From QHWT01 sp963755695 (GTDB lineage: Bacteria; Acidobacteriota; Vicinamibacteria; Vicinamibacterales; 2-12-FULL-66-21), in NCBI GenBank assembly GCA_963755695.1, contig CAVWLB010000001.1:1116001-1180000 (forward strand): a DNA stretch of 64,000 bases, written 5' to 3'. The translations under genes and the position numbers were made by a program. Below are positions 43,845 through 52,860 of this stretch, piece after piece. Within the stretch, counting starts at the first letter, position 1. Every line of letters begins with the position of its first letter. The notes under the pieces were generated by a model. It was not told the origin of the DNA. It did not search any database and saw only the letters and a program-made list of their open reading frames with translations.

Positions 43845-44948
43845 ATGAACGCACCTGGGACCGGGAGACGTCGCGTCGCCAAGCACGACATCATTGTCAT
43901 TGGGGCCTCCGCTGGTGGCGTTGAAGCGCTCAGCCGCGTGATCGCAGATCTGCCGCGAGATCTCCGCGCTGCGATCCTGATCGTTCTCCACATCTCGCGC
44001 GGACGAAGCCTGTTGCCGGAAATCCTCACCCGCGCCGGCCGGCTGGCCGCCGCACACCCCACTGATGGCGAGCCCCTGCAATATGGCCGGGTCTACGTCG
44101 CGCCGCCCGATCACCACATAGTCGTCGAAAGCGGCACCGTTCGCGTCGTGCACACGGCGTCTGAAAATGGGGTTCGACCGGCGGTGGATCCGCTGTTCCG
44201 ATCGGCAGCGCGGACGTATCGATCCCGGGTGATCGCGGTGATCCTGACCGGCACGCTCGACGACGGGACGGCGGGCATGCTCGCGGTCAAACAGGGCGGC
44301 GGCATTACCATCGCACAGGATCCGAACGAGGCCCTTGCTCCGGGCATGCCGCGCAGCGCCGTCAACGCCGGCGCCATCGACCATATCCTGCCGCTGCGCG
44401 ACATCCCGGTGCTGCTCTCCGCGCTGGTCGAAGAAGATGCACCGGAGCTTGACTCTATGGAGGCCAATACTTATCTCGCGCCGATGGAGCCGGACCTCGG
44501 GCGGATGCCTCTGGCGGTCAAGGCGGGCGACCGCCCAGGTCATCCGTCGGTGTTCACCTGTCCGGAATGTCATGGAACGCTCTGGGAAGTCGACGAAGGA
44601 GGCGTGTTGCGCTTCCGTTGCCGCGTCGGACACGTGTACTCCACCGACAGCATGCTCGCGGCGCAGACCGACGAGGTCGATCGCGCGCTCTGGGTTGCAC
44701 TGCGCACGCTCGAGGAGCGCGCGGCGCTGTCGCACAAGCTGGCCGAGCGCGGACGCGAGCGGGGCCAGCACTGGGTGGACCAGGCCTTCACGTCGCGCGC
44801 AAACGAGACAGAGTTGGAGGCGGCCCAGATCCGGGAGCTGCTACGCCTGCGAGCGGGGACTTCGCATCCGGTTCCGGATGGCGCGGCCGCAGGGTCGGGA
44901 CCGGGCCTGCCGATCCCGGAGCCGCCGCCGGAGCGCGAGAACCACTAG
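43845..44948 (+). CDS. cheB: CheB-type protein-glutamate methylesterase without receiver domain
   Basis: ATG 43845 is used; upstream codons in the frame are not conserved. The ~367-residue protein starts with the CheB catalytic domain: Ser22 in GASAGG, His49 in VLHISRG and Asp140 in LTGTLDDGTAG. These remove methyl groups from (or deamidate) chemoreceptor glutamates. No N-terminal receiver is present. A C-terminal region (~230-330) has a Cys/His cluster (CPECHGTLWE and FRCRVGHVYS), a zinc-ribbon-like pattern found in a subgroup of stand-alone CheB proteins, followed by a helical tail. It is convergent with and overlaps the cheR-PAS gene by 4 bases. Confidence 0.9.
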   Translation: MNAPGTGRRRVAKHDIIVIGASAGGVEALSRVIADLPRDLRAAILIVLHISRGRSLLPEILTRAGRLAAAHPTDGEPLQYGRVYVAPPDHHIVVESGTVRVVHTASENGVRPAVDPLFRSAARTYRSRVIAVILTGTLDDGTAGMLAVKQGGGITIAQDPNEALAPGMPRSAVNAGAIDHILPLRDIPVLLSALVEEDAPELDSMEANTYLAPMEPDLGRMPLAVKAGDRPGHPSVFTCPECHGTLWEVDEGGVLRFRCRVGHVYSTDSMLAAQTDEVDRALWVALRTLEERAALSHKLAERGRERGQHWVDQAFTSRANETELEAAQIRELLRLRAGTSHPVPDGAAAGSGPGLPIPEPPPERENH

Positions 44949-46795
44949 GCCGGCCGCCCCTGGTCTTCCATCAAGAGGATCGCGCCGGTCACCGCGTGGT
45001 TCGGACCGGCCAGCGGAGACACGCTGACTCGGCACTGGAACGCCTTGCCTTTGCGGCTGGTTGCGGCCACCGTAACTTCGCCACACGGCTGGCCGTTGAG
45101 CACATCTCTTATCGGCTGATGGAGTTCGCCTACCGGCAGGCCGATATCCAGCGTGAAGAACGGGGAGCGTTGCACTTCATCGGATCGGAGTCCCCACAGG
45201 TTCGTGGCTCCCGCGTTCCATACCTGCACGCGCATCTCGCGGTCGAGCACGACCACCGCCGACCGGAGGCTGGTGCATACCGCCTCGAGGAATGCGTTGG
45301 TCGTGTTGAGCTCGGTGCTGCGATTGCGCAGCTCCTCATTCATCGTCTGCAGCTCTTCGTTCGTGGACTGCAGTTCCTCATTCATCGTTTCGAGCTCTTC
45401 GTTGGTCGACTGCAGTTCTTCGTTGGTCGTTTCCAGTTCCTCGACCGTCGACTGCAGTTCCTCGTTGGTCGTCTCCAGCTCCTCGTTGGTCGACTGAAGC
45501 TCCTCGTACGCCGTTTCGAGCTCCTGCTTCGAGTGCCGGAGTTCGTCCTGCAGCGTCTTCATCGGCGTGACATCGAGGAAACTGATCCGCGTGCCAAGCA
45601 GCTGGTTATCGGCGTCGAACAGCGGCGAGACGACCACATCGAGAAACCGCGGCGTGCCACCGTAGTCCCAGGGCACGTTCTTCAAGGTGACATCGCGGCG
45701 ATCGTCGCGGGACCGATCGATCGCGGCGCGGAGTTCGGCCGGACGATATGACAGCTCGAGATCCTGAAAGCGCCCGCCGATGTCGCTGCTCCTCAAGTTG
45801 AACTGCCGCCGCGCCGTGGCGTTGGCCGCGATCAAACGCCCGCCCATGTCGAGCACCAGCTCGCCATCGGCGGCGCTGTCGAACGCGACGTCCCGGAGTC
45901 GCGCGTAATCCGGTACTGCCTGTAATTCGTCCTCCGGACCGGACTGTGCCGGCAGCAGCAGCCGATCGCGGGCGTTGACCCTGGAAATAGTCTTGAAGAT
46001 CCGGCGCTGCAGGTCCACTGGCTGGAACATCGCGGTGTGGCTGAAGAGCATCTCCGCGCGTCCGAGGGCCAGAAATCCGCCCGGGTTCACCGAGAAGTAG
46101 AAACGGGCCATGATCCGCGCCTGCGCTTCCGCGTTCAAATACATCAGCGTGTTGCGACAGAGCAGCAGATCGATGCGTGAGATTGGCGCGTCCTGAATCA
46201 GGTCGTGCCGCCCGAAGATCACCGACCGGCGCAGCTCCCGATTGAACGTGTAGAGATCGCCGTTGCGATCGAAGTATTTCTCGACCAGCTCTTCGGGGAT
46301 GTCGCCGATCTGCCTCGACGTATACGTCGCCTGGCGCGCCTCCGCCAGCGCTTCCTCGTCAACGTCAGTGGCGTAGATTTTTACCCGGTCATGAAAGCCT
46401 TCCATCCCGAGCTCTTCAGCGAGCATGATCGCTGCCGAATATGCCTCCTGGCCGGCGGCACACCCTGCGCTCCAGATCCGAACCGGATCCCTGCGCTGGG
46501 GGCCACCGTTCAGCGTCGGAAGCACGATCGCGCGGAAGGTCTGCCACACATCGGCGTCCCGGAAGAATGACGTGACGTTGATGAGGATGGTGTTGAAGAG
46601 CGGCAGGAACTCGTCGGGCCGCACCTGAAGGTAGTCGAGGTATGCGTCGAACGTCTTGACGTCGAGCGCGTGCATTCGCTTCAGCACGCGGCGGATCAGG
46701 CTGGCCCGCTTGTACGCGGCGAAATCGAACCCGCGTGACTGCCGCAGATGCTCGAGCAGACGATCGAAGGCGATCTGTTCGCCAGCGTGGGCCAT
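44945..46795 (-). CDS. cheR: CheR-type methyltransferase fused to PAS, coiled coil and PAS
   Basis: The 616-residue protein begins with the CheR helical domain (~8-75) and the SAM-dependent methyltransferase (~76-270): TSFFRD, WSAGCAAGQEAYS and LLLCRNTLMYL. PAS domain 1 follows (~300-410). A signalling coiled coil (~413-500) is made of about nine 7-residue repeats of the type EELQSTN/EELETTN; its DNA (45326-45505) is a 21-base repeat. PAS domain 2 covers ~500-616. Such fusions usually continue into a histidine kinase, which is absent. It probably methylates a receptor or itself under PAS control. It is divergent from a PAS gene at 47044. Confidence 0.92.
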   Translation of the reverse strand: MAHAGEQIAFDRLLEHLRQSRGFDFAAYKRASLIRRVLKRMHALDVKTFDAYLDYLQVRPDEFLPLFNTILINVTSFFRDADVWQTFRAIVLPTLNGGPQRRDPVRIWSAGCAAGQEAYSAAIMLAEELGMEGFHDRVKIYATDVDEEALAEARQATYTSRQIGDIPEELVEKYFDRNGDLYTFNRELRRSVIFGRHDLIQDAPISRIDLLLCRNTLMYLNAEAQARIMARFYFSVNPGGFLALGRAEMLFSHTAMFQPVDLQRRIFKTISRVNARDRLLLPAQSGPEDELQAVPDYARLRDVAFDSAADGELVLDMGGRLIAANATARRQFNLRSSDIGGRFQDLELSYRPAELRAAIDRSRDDRRDVTLKNVPWDYGGTPRFLDVVVSPLFDADNQLLGTRISFLDVTPMKTLQDELRHSKQELETAYEELQSTNEELETTNEELQSTVEELETTNEELQSTNEELETMNEELQSTNEELQTMNEELRNRSTELNTTNAFLEAVCTSLRSAVVVLDREMRVQVWNAGATNLWGLRSDEVQRSPFFTLDIGLPVGELHQPIRDVLNGQPCGEVTVAATSRKGKAFQCRVSVSPLAGPNHAVTGAILLMEDQGRPA

Positions 46796-47043
46796 GTGGG
46801 CGGGAATGTACCACAGGACTCGAGGCGTCCGGTCTGCGCGGCAGCGGCGCCCAGTCTCGGGTCAGTGGCTGGTCGGCTCTCCGAGCCAGGCGAGTTGCGG
46901 CAGCGATCTCCAGGGGTGTTCGGACACTGTCAAGACCGAGGACTTGGTCTCACAGCAGAGTCTGAGATTGTTGCCGCTTCGAGTAGTGATATGCCGGTAG
47001 AGATAAAGAGTAGAATGAGGGCTCCGCGGACTGAGGGGAAGCC

Positions 47044-47610
47044 GTGAGCGTTGATTCACTCGAACTCCAGTTGGCCTCTGCCCAACAGCGTCTCTCGACG
47101 CTCCAGCGTCGGGCCGCGGCCGAACCCGGACAGTCGAAGCTTCTTCCGCGAGCGCTCAAGGAAGCGGAAACCCTGCTCGAGGAGCTCCGCGGCGCGCAAG
47201 AACAACTCGTCGAATTCCGGCGCCGCCTCGAGGAGGTTCAGACGGAGCTGGCCAGGCAGTGCGACAAGTACGCTGAGCTCTTCGACGAAATGTCCGACCC
47301 GTATGTCGTGACCAAGCTGGATTCGTCGATCGTCGAAGCCAACCGCGCGGCCGCCGAGCTCTTGAATCTCAGCCAGCGCTTTTTGATTGGGAAGCCGCTC
47401 AGTGTCTTCGTCTGTCAGGATCGATCTGGACTCCTGAAACTGCTGGAGTCGATGCGCGATCAAACCAGCGCAACCACATTGCCTTTCCGGCTTCGTCCAC
47501 GGGAGCGTGCCCCGGTCGACGTCTTTGCCACGATTCGAGCCGACGGCGGGTCGATTCGGTGGGTGGTCAGGCCGGTCGAGGCCAGCGTCTCAGTGGGAGA
47601 GACGCTGTAG
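47044..47610 (+). CDS. Coiled-coil plus PAS domain protein
   Basis: GTG 47044 follows GAGGGGA. The 188-residue protein has an N-terminal coiled coil (~1-75: LELQLASAQQRLSTLQRRAAA, LLEELRGAQEQLVEFRRRLEEVQTEL) and a PAS fold (~76-185: YAELFDEMSDPYVVTKLDSSIVEANRAAAELLNLSQRFLIGKPLSVFV). No catalytic domain is present, so it is likely an adaptor sensing a small ligand or partner for the nearby CheB/CheR/receiver proteins. The following genes are on the same strand. Confidence 0.8.
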   Translation: MSVDSLELQLASAQQRLSTLQRRAAAEPGQSKLLPRALKEAETLLEELRGAQEQLVEFRRRLEEVQTELARQCDKYAELFDEMSDPYVVTKLDSSIVEANRAAAELLNLSQRFLIGKPLSVFVCQDRSGLLKLLESMRDQTSATTLPFRLRPRERAPVDVFATIRADGGSIRWVVRPVEASVSVGETL

Positions 47611-47726
47611 CTCGAGCGCGTGTAAATCCCACTGTTCAGTTCGTATGGAATCTGTTCGCCGCGCCACCTGCACTCCATCGGGAGTGCGTAGTTTCAAATG
47701 GCACGGCTGTTGATGCGGTCTTAACC

Positions 47727-47966
47727 ATGGCAAGAACTCGAAAGCGCTCGGGGAGCGCAACTACCGTGGCGGATGCTCCCGTCGGTCCGCCGCAAACGCC
47801 GGAACCCCAGCACGACGTCGCCGCGAATGGTGAGTTGGAACGCATTGCTGCGCGCGCATACGAACTGTATCTCGCGCGCGGTGGTGCGCATGGAAGTGAC
47901 TGGGAAGACTGGCTCACTGCTGAACGGGAGCTCACCGGCACGCGCCCCGATACTGAGGAACGCTAA
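47727..47966 (+). CDS. DUF2934 small protein
   Basis: The 79-residue product has a basic, Pro-rich N-terminus (MARTRKRSGSATTVADAPVG). The DUF2934 motif follows at ~35-72: IAARAYELYLARGGAHGSDWEDWLTAERELTG. This short helical family is common in bacteria, often as a tail or neighbour of stress and signalling proteins; its function is unknown. It lies 9 bases before the response-regulator gene, probably co-transcribed. Confidence 0.8.
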   Translation: MARTRKRSGSATTVADAPVGPPQTPEPQHDVAANGELERIAARAYELYLARGGAHGSDWEDWLTAERELTGTRPDTEER

Positions 47967-47975
47967 TCCTTCCTC

Positions 47976-48653
47976 ATGGACGGTCCCGCGATGACCCACA
48001 CCGGTCGGCCTCGGCCCTTCGTTCTCGTGGCCGACGATGACCGCGACACTCGGGAACTGTACCGCGCATGTTTCGACACCAGCGGATACCGCACTGCCGA
48101 GGCCGTGTCCGGTCTGCAGGCAATGGCGTCGGCACTCGAGTTCGTGCCCGACGTCCTGCTCACCGACTACGCCATGCCGGACGTAGACGGCGTCACGGTG
48201 GCACGACGTCTGAAGGACAATCCACGCACGTCTGCCATCCGCATCCTGATGGTGACGGGGTATGCGACACCCGCTCTTGAGCGCAGCGCCCTCGGCGCCG
48301 GCATCGATCGGGTCCTGGTCAAGCCATGCCTTCCCCAGGCTGTGATGAAGGAGGTGGCCCGCGCGCTCGCTCGTCCTCCTTATCGGAAGCCGGGGCGGCC
48401 TCAGCCGATCGCATCACCTGGCAGCGGTGCGAGCCCATTGGGCGTCGAGCGTCGTAATCCAGTTACTCGACGCGCCGCGCTCGAACGCGTCCGGCACGAG
48501 TTCATGTCGCATCCAGGCCTGGCGTTGAGCGCCGAGCAGGCGCGCCTCGTCTTCGGCCTCAATCGAGAGGCGACCGAACGAATTCTGCAGAGGCTAGTCG
48601 CTGAAGGCTTCTTGACTCGAACTGGACACGGGGCGTTCCGCCGCCCGCATTGA
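47976..48653 (+). CDS. Response regulator with C-terminal winged-helix-like output domain
   Basis: The 225-residue protein has a receiver (~14-130): VLVADDDRDTRELYRACFDTSGY, phospho-acceptor Asp64 in VLLTDYAMPDVDG, Thr in MVTGYA and Lys116 in LVKPC. A Pro-rich linker (~133-160) leads to a compact helical domain (~168-224: RHEFMSHPGLALSAEQARLVFGLNREATERILQRLVAEGFLTR) that closely parallels the small protein at 21718. It may be a DNA-binding domain not covered by the usual output families. It is the last gene of the signalling island. An ATG at 47991 (MTHTGRP) is an alternative start. Confidence 0.82.
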   Translation: MDGPAMTHTGRPRPFVLVADDDRDTRELYRACFDTSGYRTAEAVSGLQAMASALEFVPDVLLTDYAMPDVDGVTVARRLKDNPRTSAIRILMVTGYATPALERSALGAGIDRVLVKPCLPQAVMKEVARALARPPYRKPGRPQPIASPGSGASPLGVERRNPVTRRAALERVRHEFMSHPGLALSAEQARLVFGLNREATERILQRLVAEGFLTRTGHGAFRRPH

Positions 48654-48668
48654 TCCGGATCAAGTGGG

Positions 48669-49001
48669 TTAGAACAGTTTCCCGCCGAGCGGCACATCCT
48701 TATCCGGAACGACCAGTACCACCGCGCCTTCACTATCTGGCAAACCAAGCGTCAACACTTCGGACATGAATGGTCCAATCTGGCGGGCCGGAAAGTTGAC
48801 CACGGCCAGCACCAGCCGGCCGATCAGCTCCTCCGGCCGATAGTGTTCAGTCAACTGGGCGGAAGACTTTCGCGTGCCGAAGTCTGTTCCGAAATCGATC
48901 ACCAGCTTGTAGGCCGGTTTTCGCGCCTGTGGAAAGAGGTCTGCACGAATGATGCGCCCGACGCGGATGTCGACGCGCTCGAAATCGGTGAACGTGATCA
49001 T
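48669..49001 (-). CDS. csaA: CsaA-like tRNA-binding protein
   Basis: The 110-residue protein is a stand-alone OB-fold tRNA-binding domain of the CsaA/YgjH type: FERVDIRVGRIIRADLFPQARKPAYKLVIDFGTDFGTRKSSAQLTEHY, then GRLVLAVVNFPARQIGPFMSEVLTLGLPD and VPLGGKLF. CsaA proteins dimerise, bind tRNA and have chaperone-like activity linked to secretion. The length and both conserved blocks are complete. It is divergent from the DUF72 gene with a 96-base shared upstream region. Confidence 0.92.
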   Translation of the reverse strand: MITFTDFERVDIRVGRIIRADLFPQARKPAYKLVIDFGTDFGTRKSSAQLTEHYRPEELIGRLVLAVVNFPARQIGPFMSEVLTLGLPDSEGAVVLVVPDKDVPLGGKLF

Positions 49002-49097
49002 GAGTTCGACGGGTGGAGGTTACCGAACAATCCTCAGCCGGGACTCTCCGGGAAATCATACTGACAAGGCACACAGATTGCGTCCGGAACCGCGTTG

Positions 49098-49841
49098 ATG
49101 GGCTGGGGGCGGGCACGCGTCGGCTGCTCCGGCTGGGAGTACAAGCACTGGCGCGGTGATTTCTATCCGGCGGAGTTGCCTCGGACGCGGTGGTTCGAGC
49201 ATTACGCGGCGAGGTTCGATACCGTCGAAATCAATAACAGCTTCTACCGCCTTCCCGAACGTGTCACGTTTGCCGCGTGGGGTCGTCGCGCGCCGGCGCG
49301 CTTCGTGTTCGCCGTTAAGGCGAGCCGGTTTCTCACGCACATGAAGAAGCTGAAGGATCCGGAGGAGCCGCTCGATCGTCTCTTCTCGCGGATGCGGGCG
49401 CTGGGGCGCCATCTTGGACCCGTGCTCTACCAGCTGCCACCCGGGTTCAAGATCAATGTCGATCGGTTTCGGGCCTTCATCGACGCGCTGCCGCGCCACG
49501 CGCGGCACGCCGTCGAGTTTCGCGATCCGTCGTGGTACGACCGCGAGATCTCGCGGATCCTGGAGCAGCGTGACGTGGCGCTGTGCCTGCACGACATGCC
49601 TGGTTCGGCGACGGGTCGCCAGCGTGTCGGGTCGTTCGTTTACGTCAGGTTTCACGGCGCCGGGGCGAGGTATGGAGGCGGGTATTCACAGGAGCGACTG
49701 AGAGGTTGGGCCGACTGGTTGAATGCGCAGCGTCATGACGGCTGCGACGTCTATGCGTATTTCAACAACGACATCGGGGGACACGCGCCGCGTGACGCTG
49801 CGGTGCTGCGGCGCGTGCTGGAGGAACACCATGAAGCATGA
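49098..49841 (+). CDS. DUF72 (YecE-like) TIM-barrel protein
   Basis: ATG 49098 (MGWGRARVGCSGWEYKHW) fits the family start; TTG 49095 is only three bases earlier. The 247-residue protein has the DUF72 signatures GCSGWEYKHWRGDFYP, FDTVEINNSFYRLP, FVFAVKASRFLTHMKKL, LGPVLYQLPPGFK, VEFRDPSW, VYVRFHGAG and VYAYFNNDIGGHAPRDA. The biochemical function of DUF72 is unknown. Its stop overlaps the SDR start by 11 bases. Confidence 0.92.
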   Translation: MGWGRARVGCSGWEYKHWRGDFYPAELPRTRWFEHYAARFDTVEINNSFYRLPERVTFAAWGRRAPARFVFAVKASRFLTHMKKLKDPEEPLDRLFSRMRALGRHLGPVLYQLPPGFKINVDRFRAFIDALPRHARHAVEFRDPSWYDREISRILEQRDVALCLHDMPGSATGRQRVGSFVYVRFHGAGARYGGGYSQERLRGWADWLNAQRHDGCDVYAYFNNDIGGHAPRDAAVLRRVLEEHHEA

Positions 49842-50853
49842 GCAGAAGTTCGCGCTGGGGGTCGCGGTCGGGATCGGTGCTGCGCTGGTGGCGAGACGGC
49901 TCGCGCGCGCCCGGCATGCCATAGATTTCGCTGGCCGTGTCGTCGTGATCACCGGAGGATCGCGAGGCCTCGGCCTGGTCATGGCCCGAATGTTCGCCGA
50001 GGAGGGAGCGCGCGTCGTGCTGCTGGCGCGCGACATGGGAGAACTGGCGCGGGCGGCTCAGGACCTCGAGTCACGCGGCGGGGAAGTGATGACTCTCAGG
50101 TGCGACGTTCGTCGACGTGGCGACGTGCGCGCCGCGATCGATCAGGTGGTCGAGCGCTGGCACGCCGTCGACATCCTGATCAACAACGCCGGCATCATCC
50201 ACGTCGGCCCGTTCGAACAGATGGAGCACGAGGATTTCGAGAATGCAATGGCCACGCACTTCTGGGGACCCTTGCATCTGATCCTGGAAGTCACGCCGAT
50301 CATGCGCCACCGCGGATTCGGCCGCATCGTCAACATTGCGTCGATCGGCGGCAAGGTCGCCGTCCCGCATCTTGCACCGTACTGCGCCAGCAAGTTCGCG
50401 CTGGTCGGTCTGTCGGATGCGGTGCGCGCCGAACTCGATCGGTTCGGGATTCGAGTCACTACGGTGGCACCCGGTCTGATGCGCACCGGCTCGCCAATTC
50501 ACGCGCACTTCAAAGGGCGACACGAGATCGAGTACGCATGGTTCAAAACGGCCAGCTCGATCCCCGGGTTGACCATTGCCGCCGAGCGGGCGGCACGGAA
50601 GATCCTCGAAGCATGCCGTTACGGCGACAGCCAGTTGACGATCACGCCTCAGGCCAAGATGGTCGCCGTCGCCAATGTCGCTGCCCCGAAGAGCGTGTCG
50701 CGCGCGGTCGCGCTGGTCGCCCGGCTACTCCCCACGGCCAACGGACCCGAGGGGAAGACGATGAAGAAGGGCAGAGAGAGCGAGTCTTACTGGGCCCCGT
50801 CAATTGTCACGAAGCTCACCGACCGAGCGGCGGCGGCGAATAACGAAATATGA
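49831..50853 (+). CDS. SDR-family oxidoreductase with N-terminal membrane anchor
   Basis: GGAGG precedes ATG 49831. The 340-residue protein has an N-terminal hydrophobic stretch (~6-22) and a classical short-chain dehydrogenase domain: nucleotide-binding GGSRGLG (~42-48), NNAG near 118, catalytic Ser in NIASIGG, and Tyr/Lys in APYCASKFAL. The extra C-terminal region (~245-340) resembles those of SDRs annotated as membrane-associated. The substrate is not clear. It probably forms an operon with the DUF72 gene. It is followed by a heptamer hairpin. Confidence 0.87.
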   Translation: MKHEQKFALGVAVGIGAALVARRLARARHAIDFAGRVVVITGGSRGLGLVMARMFAEEGARVVLLARDMGELARAAQDLESRGGEVMTLRCDVRRRGDVRAAIDQVVERWHAVDILINNAGIIHVGPFEQMEHEDFENAMATHFWGPLHLILEVTPIMRHRGFGRIVNIASIGGKVAVPHLAPYCASKFALVGLSDAVRAELDRFGIRVTTVAPGLMRTGSPIHAHFKGRHEIEYAWFKTASSIPGLTIAAERAARKILEACRYGDSQLTITPQAKMVAVANVAAPKSVSRAVALVARLLPTANGPEGKTMKKGRESESYWAPSIVTKLTDRAAAANNEI

Positions 50854-50855
50854 AC

Positions 50856-50915
50856 GACAGAAGGCAGGAGGCAGAAGCCCGAAGCCCGAAGCCCGAAGCC
50901 CTTAGGCCTTCTGTC
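50856..50915. repeat. Heptamer hairpin R12 (CGAAGCC; arms GACAGAAGGC)
   Basis: GACAGAAGGC (50856-50865) is perfectly matched by GCCTTCTGTC (50906-50915). Between them lie CGAAGCC heptamers, three in a row from about 50880. It separates the convergent SDR and alcohol dehydrogenase genes and could act as a two-way transcription hairpin. The arms recur at 56089-56153. Confidence 0.85.
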
Positions 50916-50921
50916 TTACAG

Positions 50922-52092
50922 TTAGGGTTTCAACACCACCTTGATACAGCCATCTTCCTTGTCGCGAAAGGTTCGATAGGCTGCGGGGGCGTCTTCGAGC
51001 GGCGCCCGGTGGGTGATGACGAACGAGGGATCGATCTCGCCGCGCGCGATGCGATCGAGCAGTATCGGGAGATAGCGGTGCACGTGGGTCTGGCCCATCT
51101 TCAGCGTGAGTCCCTTTCCGAACGCTGCGCCGAGAGGCACCTTCTCGATGAACCCGCCGTACACGCCAGGTATCGACACCGTCCCTCCCTTGCGGCACGC
51201 GTGAATCGCCTGACGGAGGGCCGAGGCGCGATCGGTCGCGAGAAAAGCCGCGGTCTTTACCCGATCGTACCAGTCGTCGGCGGACGCGCCATGCGCCTCC
51301 ATTCCTACCGCGTCGATGCACGCGTCCGGTCCGCGGCCGCCGGTGGCATCCCTGAGCGACTCGAAAACGTCCAGCACTGACAGGTCGATGACTTCCGCCT
51401 TTCCCTTGTCGGCGGCGAGCATCAGCCGTTCCGGCACTCGATCGATCGCGATTACCCGTCCGGCGCCCAGCATCCACGCGGAGCGGATCGCGAACTGACC
51501 CACGGGTCCGCAGCCCCACACCGCTACCGTATCGCCCGGAGTGATGTTGCAGTTTTCCGCCGCCATGTACCCGGTTGGATAAATGTCCGAGAGAAACAGC
51601 ACCTGCTCGTCGCTCAACCCGTCAGGTACCTTTGATCGGACCGACATCGGCAAACGGCACTCGCACGTATTCGGCCTGCCCGCCCGCGTAGCCTCCCATC
51701 ATGTGTGAATAACCGAACAGCCCGGATCCTGAGTATCCGTACATCTCCTCCAGCATCCACGCGTTCGGATTGGAGTTGTCGCACGCCGACCACAGCTCGC
51801 GCTCGCAGAAGAAGCAGCGGCCGCATGCGATGGTGAACGGCACGACGACGCGATCGCCAATCTTGAGTGCTTCGATTTCAGGTCCGACCGCGACGACCAC
51901 TCCCATGAACTCGTGCCCGAGAATGTCGCCGCGCTTCAGCGTCGGAATGAAGCCGTCGAGCAGGTGCAGGTCGGAACCGCAGATTGCCGTCAGCGTGACC
52001 TTGATGATCGCATCACGCGGATTGATGATTTGTGGGTCCGGCACTCGCGAGATCCGAACGTCGTTGGTGCCGTACCAGCAGAGCGCTTTCAT
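50922..52092 (-). pseudogene. Zinc-dependent alcohol dehydrogenase (FDH-like), one extra base
   Basis: The N-terminal part from ATG 52092 has the catalytic zinc region (ICGSDLH, GDILGHEFMG) and the structural zinc cluster (CGRCFFCERELWSAC), running to about 51634. The C-terminal part continues in another frame from DGLSDEQVLFLSDIYPTGYM with the NAD-binding VWGCGPVGQFAI motif to the stop at 50922. One extra A in AAA (+ strand TTT at 51631-51633) explains the shift, and a homopolymer slip is likely. The repaired ~389-residue protein resembles the medium-chain ADH group around glutathione-independent formaldehyde dehydrogenase. Confidence 0.82.
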
Positions 52093-52105
52093 CGGGCGGC
52101 TTGAC

Positions 52106-52855
52106 TCAGCCCCTCGGCTGGCCCGATGTCGTGGCGACTTCGCCAGCTTCGACGAGTTGCTTGAAGCGGCGCAGATCCTCACGAATCTCGGTGGCCGCAT
52201 CGCGTCCGAAGAGTCTCGCGACGGCGGCGCCGACCCTGCCGCCCGGCGGGCTGTATTGCAGGTGCACTGTTACCCGCGTGCCCCGCCCCCCGCCGGCGGC
52301 GTCGAAATTCACCGATCCGGCGCTGACGACGCTCGAGCCCTCGAGAGAACGCCAGCCAATCAGCTGATTCGCGACTTCGTTGTTGATTTCAGCGTCCCAC
52401 TCCACAATGGTTCCCGCCGGACCCTTCGCCCGCCAATGTGAAATCGTGTCCGTGACGCGCTCGACCGATTCGAGATGGTGCATGAACCGCGGCAGGTTCT
52501 CGAGATTGCGCCAGAAGCGGTAGAGCGTCTCGATCGGCTGGTTGATCGTGACGCTCTCGAGAACGTTGACGCCGCGTGGACCGCGCAGCGCGGCTCGTGT
52601 GTCGCTGCTGGTGCCTGCGGTATTGACGCCGAAGGCCTCGTACAGGTCGCAATGTGCCGTGACCCCGCGTCGGAGCAGCAGGCCTCCAGTCACCGCGTAG
52701 AGCCAGCCGCGCGAGCGCAGCCGCGACAGGCCGTAGATCGCGAGGCCGGTACCAGCCGCAATCGAGGCCCATCGTTCGAACTCGCTCAGGTTGCGATCCG
52801 ATCGAACGAGCGTTTCGCGCGAGTCTTCTGGAGAGACCATGTCCATTGTCACCAT
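52106..52855 (-). CDS. DUF2892-like membrane segment fused to SRPBCC domain
   Basis: The 249-residue protein has an N-terminal part with two hydrophobic segments (~29-75: ERWASIAAGTGLAIYGLSRLRSRG, LYAVTGGLLLRRGV). A SRPBCC/START-like domain follows (~95-235: VLESVTINQPIETLYRFWRNLENLPRFMHHLESV, VVSAGSVNFDAAGGGRGTRVTVHLQY). Such cyclase/dehydrase-like proteins are common stress-associated envelope proteins of unknown ligand. The gene follows a small membrane protein by five bases and precedes the alcohol dehydrogenase gene. Confidence 0.82.
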   Translation of the reverse strand: MVTMDMVSPEDSRETLVRSDRNLSEFERWASIAAGTGLAIYGLSRLRSRGWLYAVTGGLLLRRGVTAHCDLYEAFGVNTAGTSSDTRAALRGPRGVNVLESVTINQPIETLYRFWRNLENLPRFMHHLESVERVTDTISHWRAKGPAGTIVEWDAEINNEVANQLIGWRSLEGSSVVSAGSVNFDAAGGGRGTRVTVHLQYSPPGGRVGAAVARLFGRDAATEIREDLRRFKQLVEAGEVATTSGQPRG

Positions 52856-52860
52856 CGCGA

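Noticed and set aside
43612..43848. 78-codon ORF before cheB
   Set aside because: It has no ribosome site and no recognisable domain, and the translation is Pro/Arg-rich and random-like.
51631..51633. Programmed -1/+1 frameshift in the alcohol dehydrogenase
   Set aside because: There is no X-XXY-YYZ heptamer and no stimulatory structure; one extra base in a short homopolymer is simpler.
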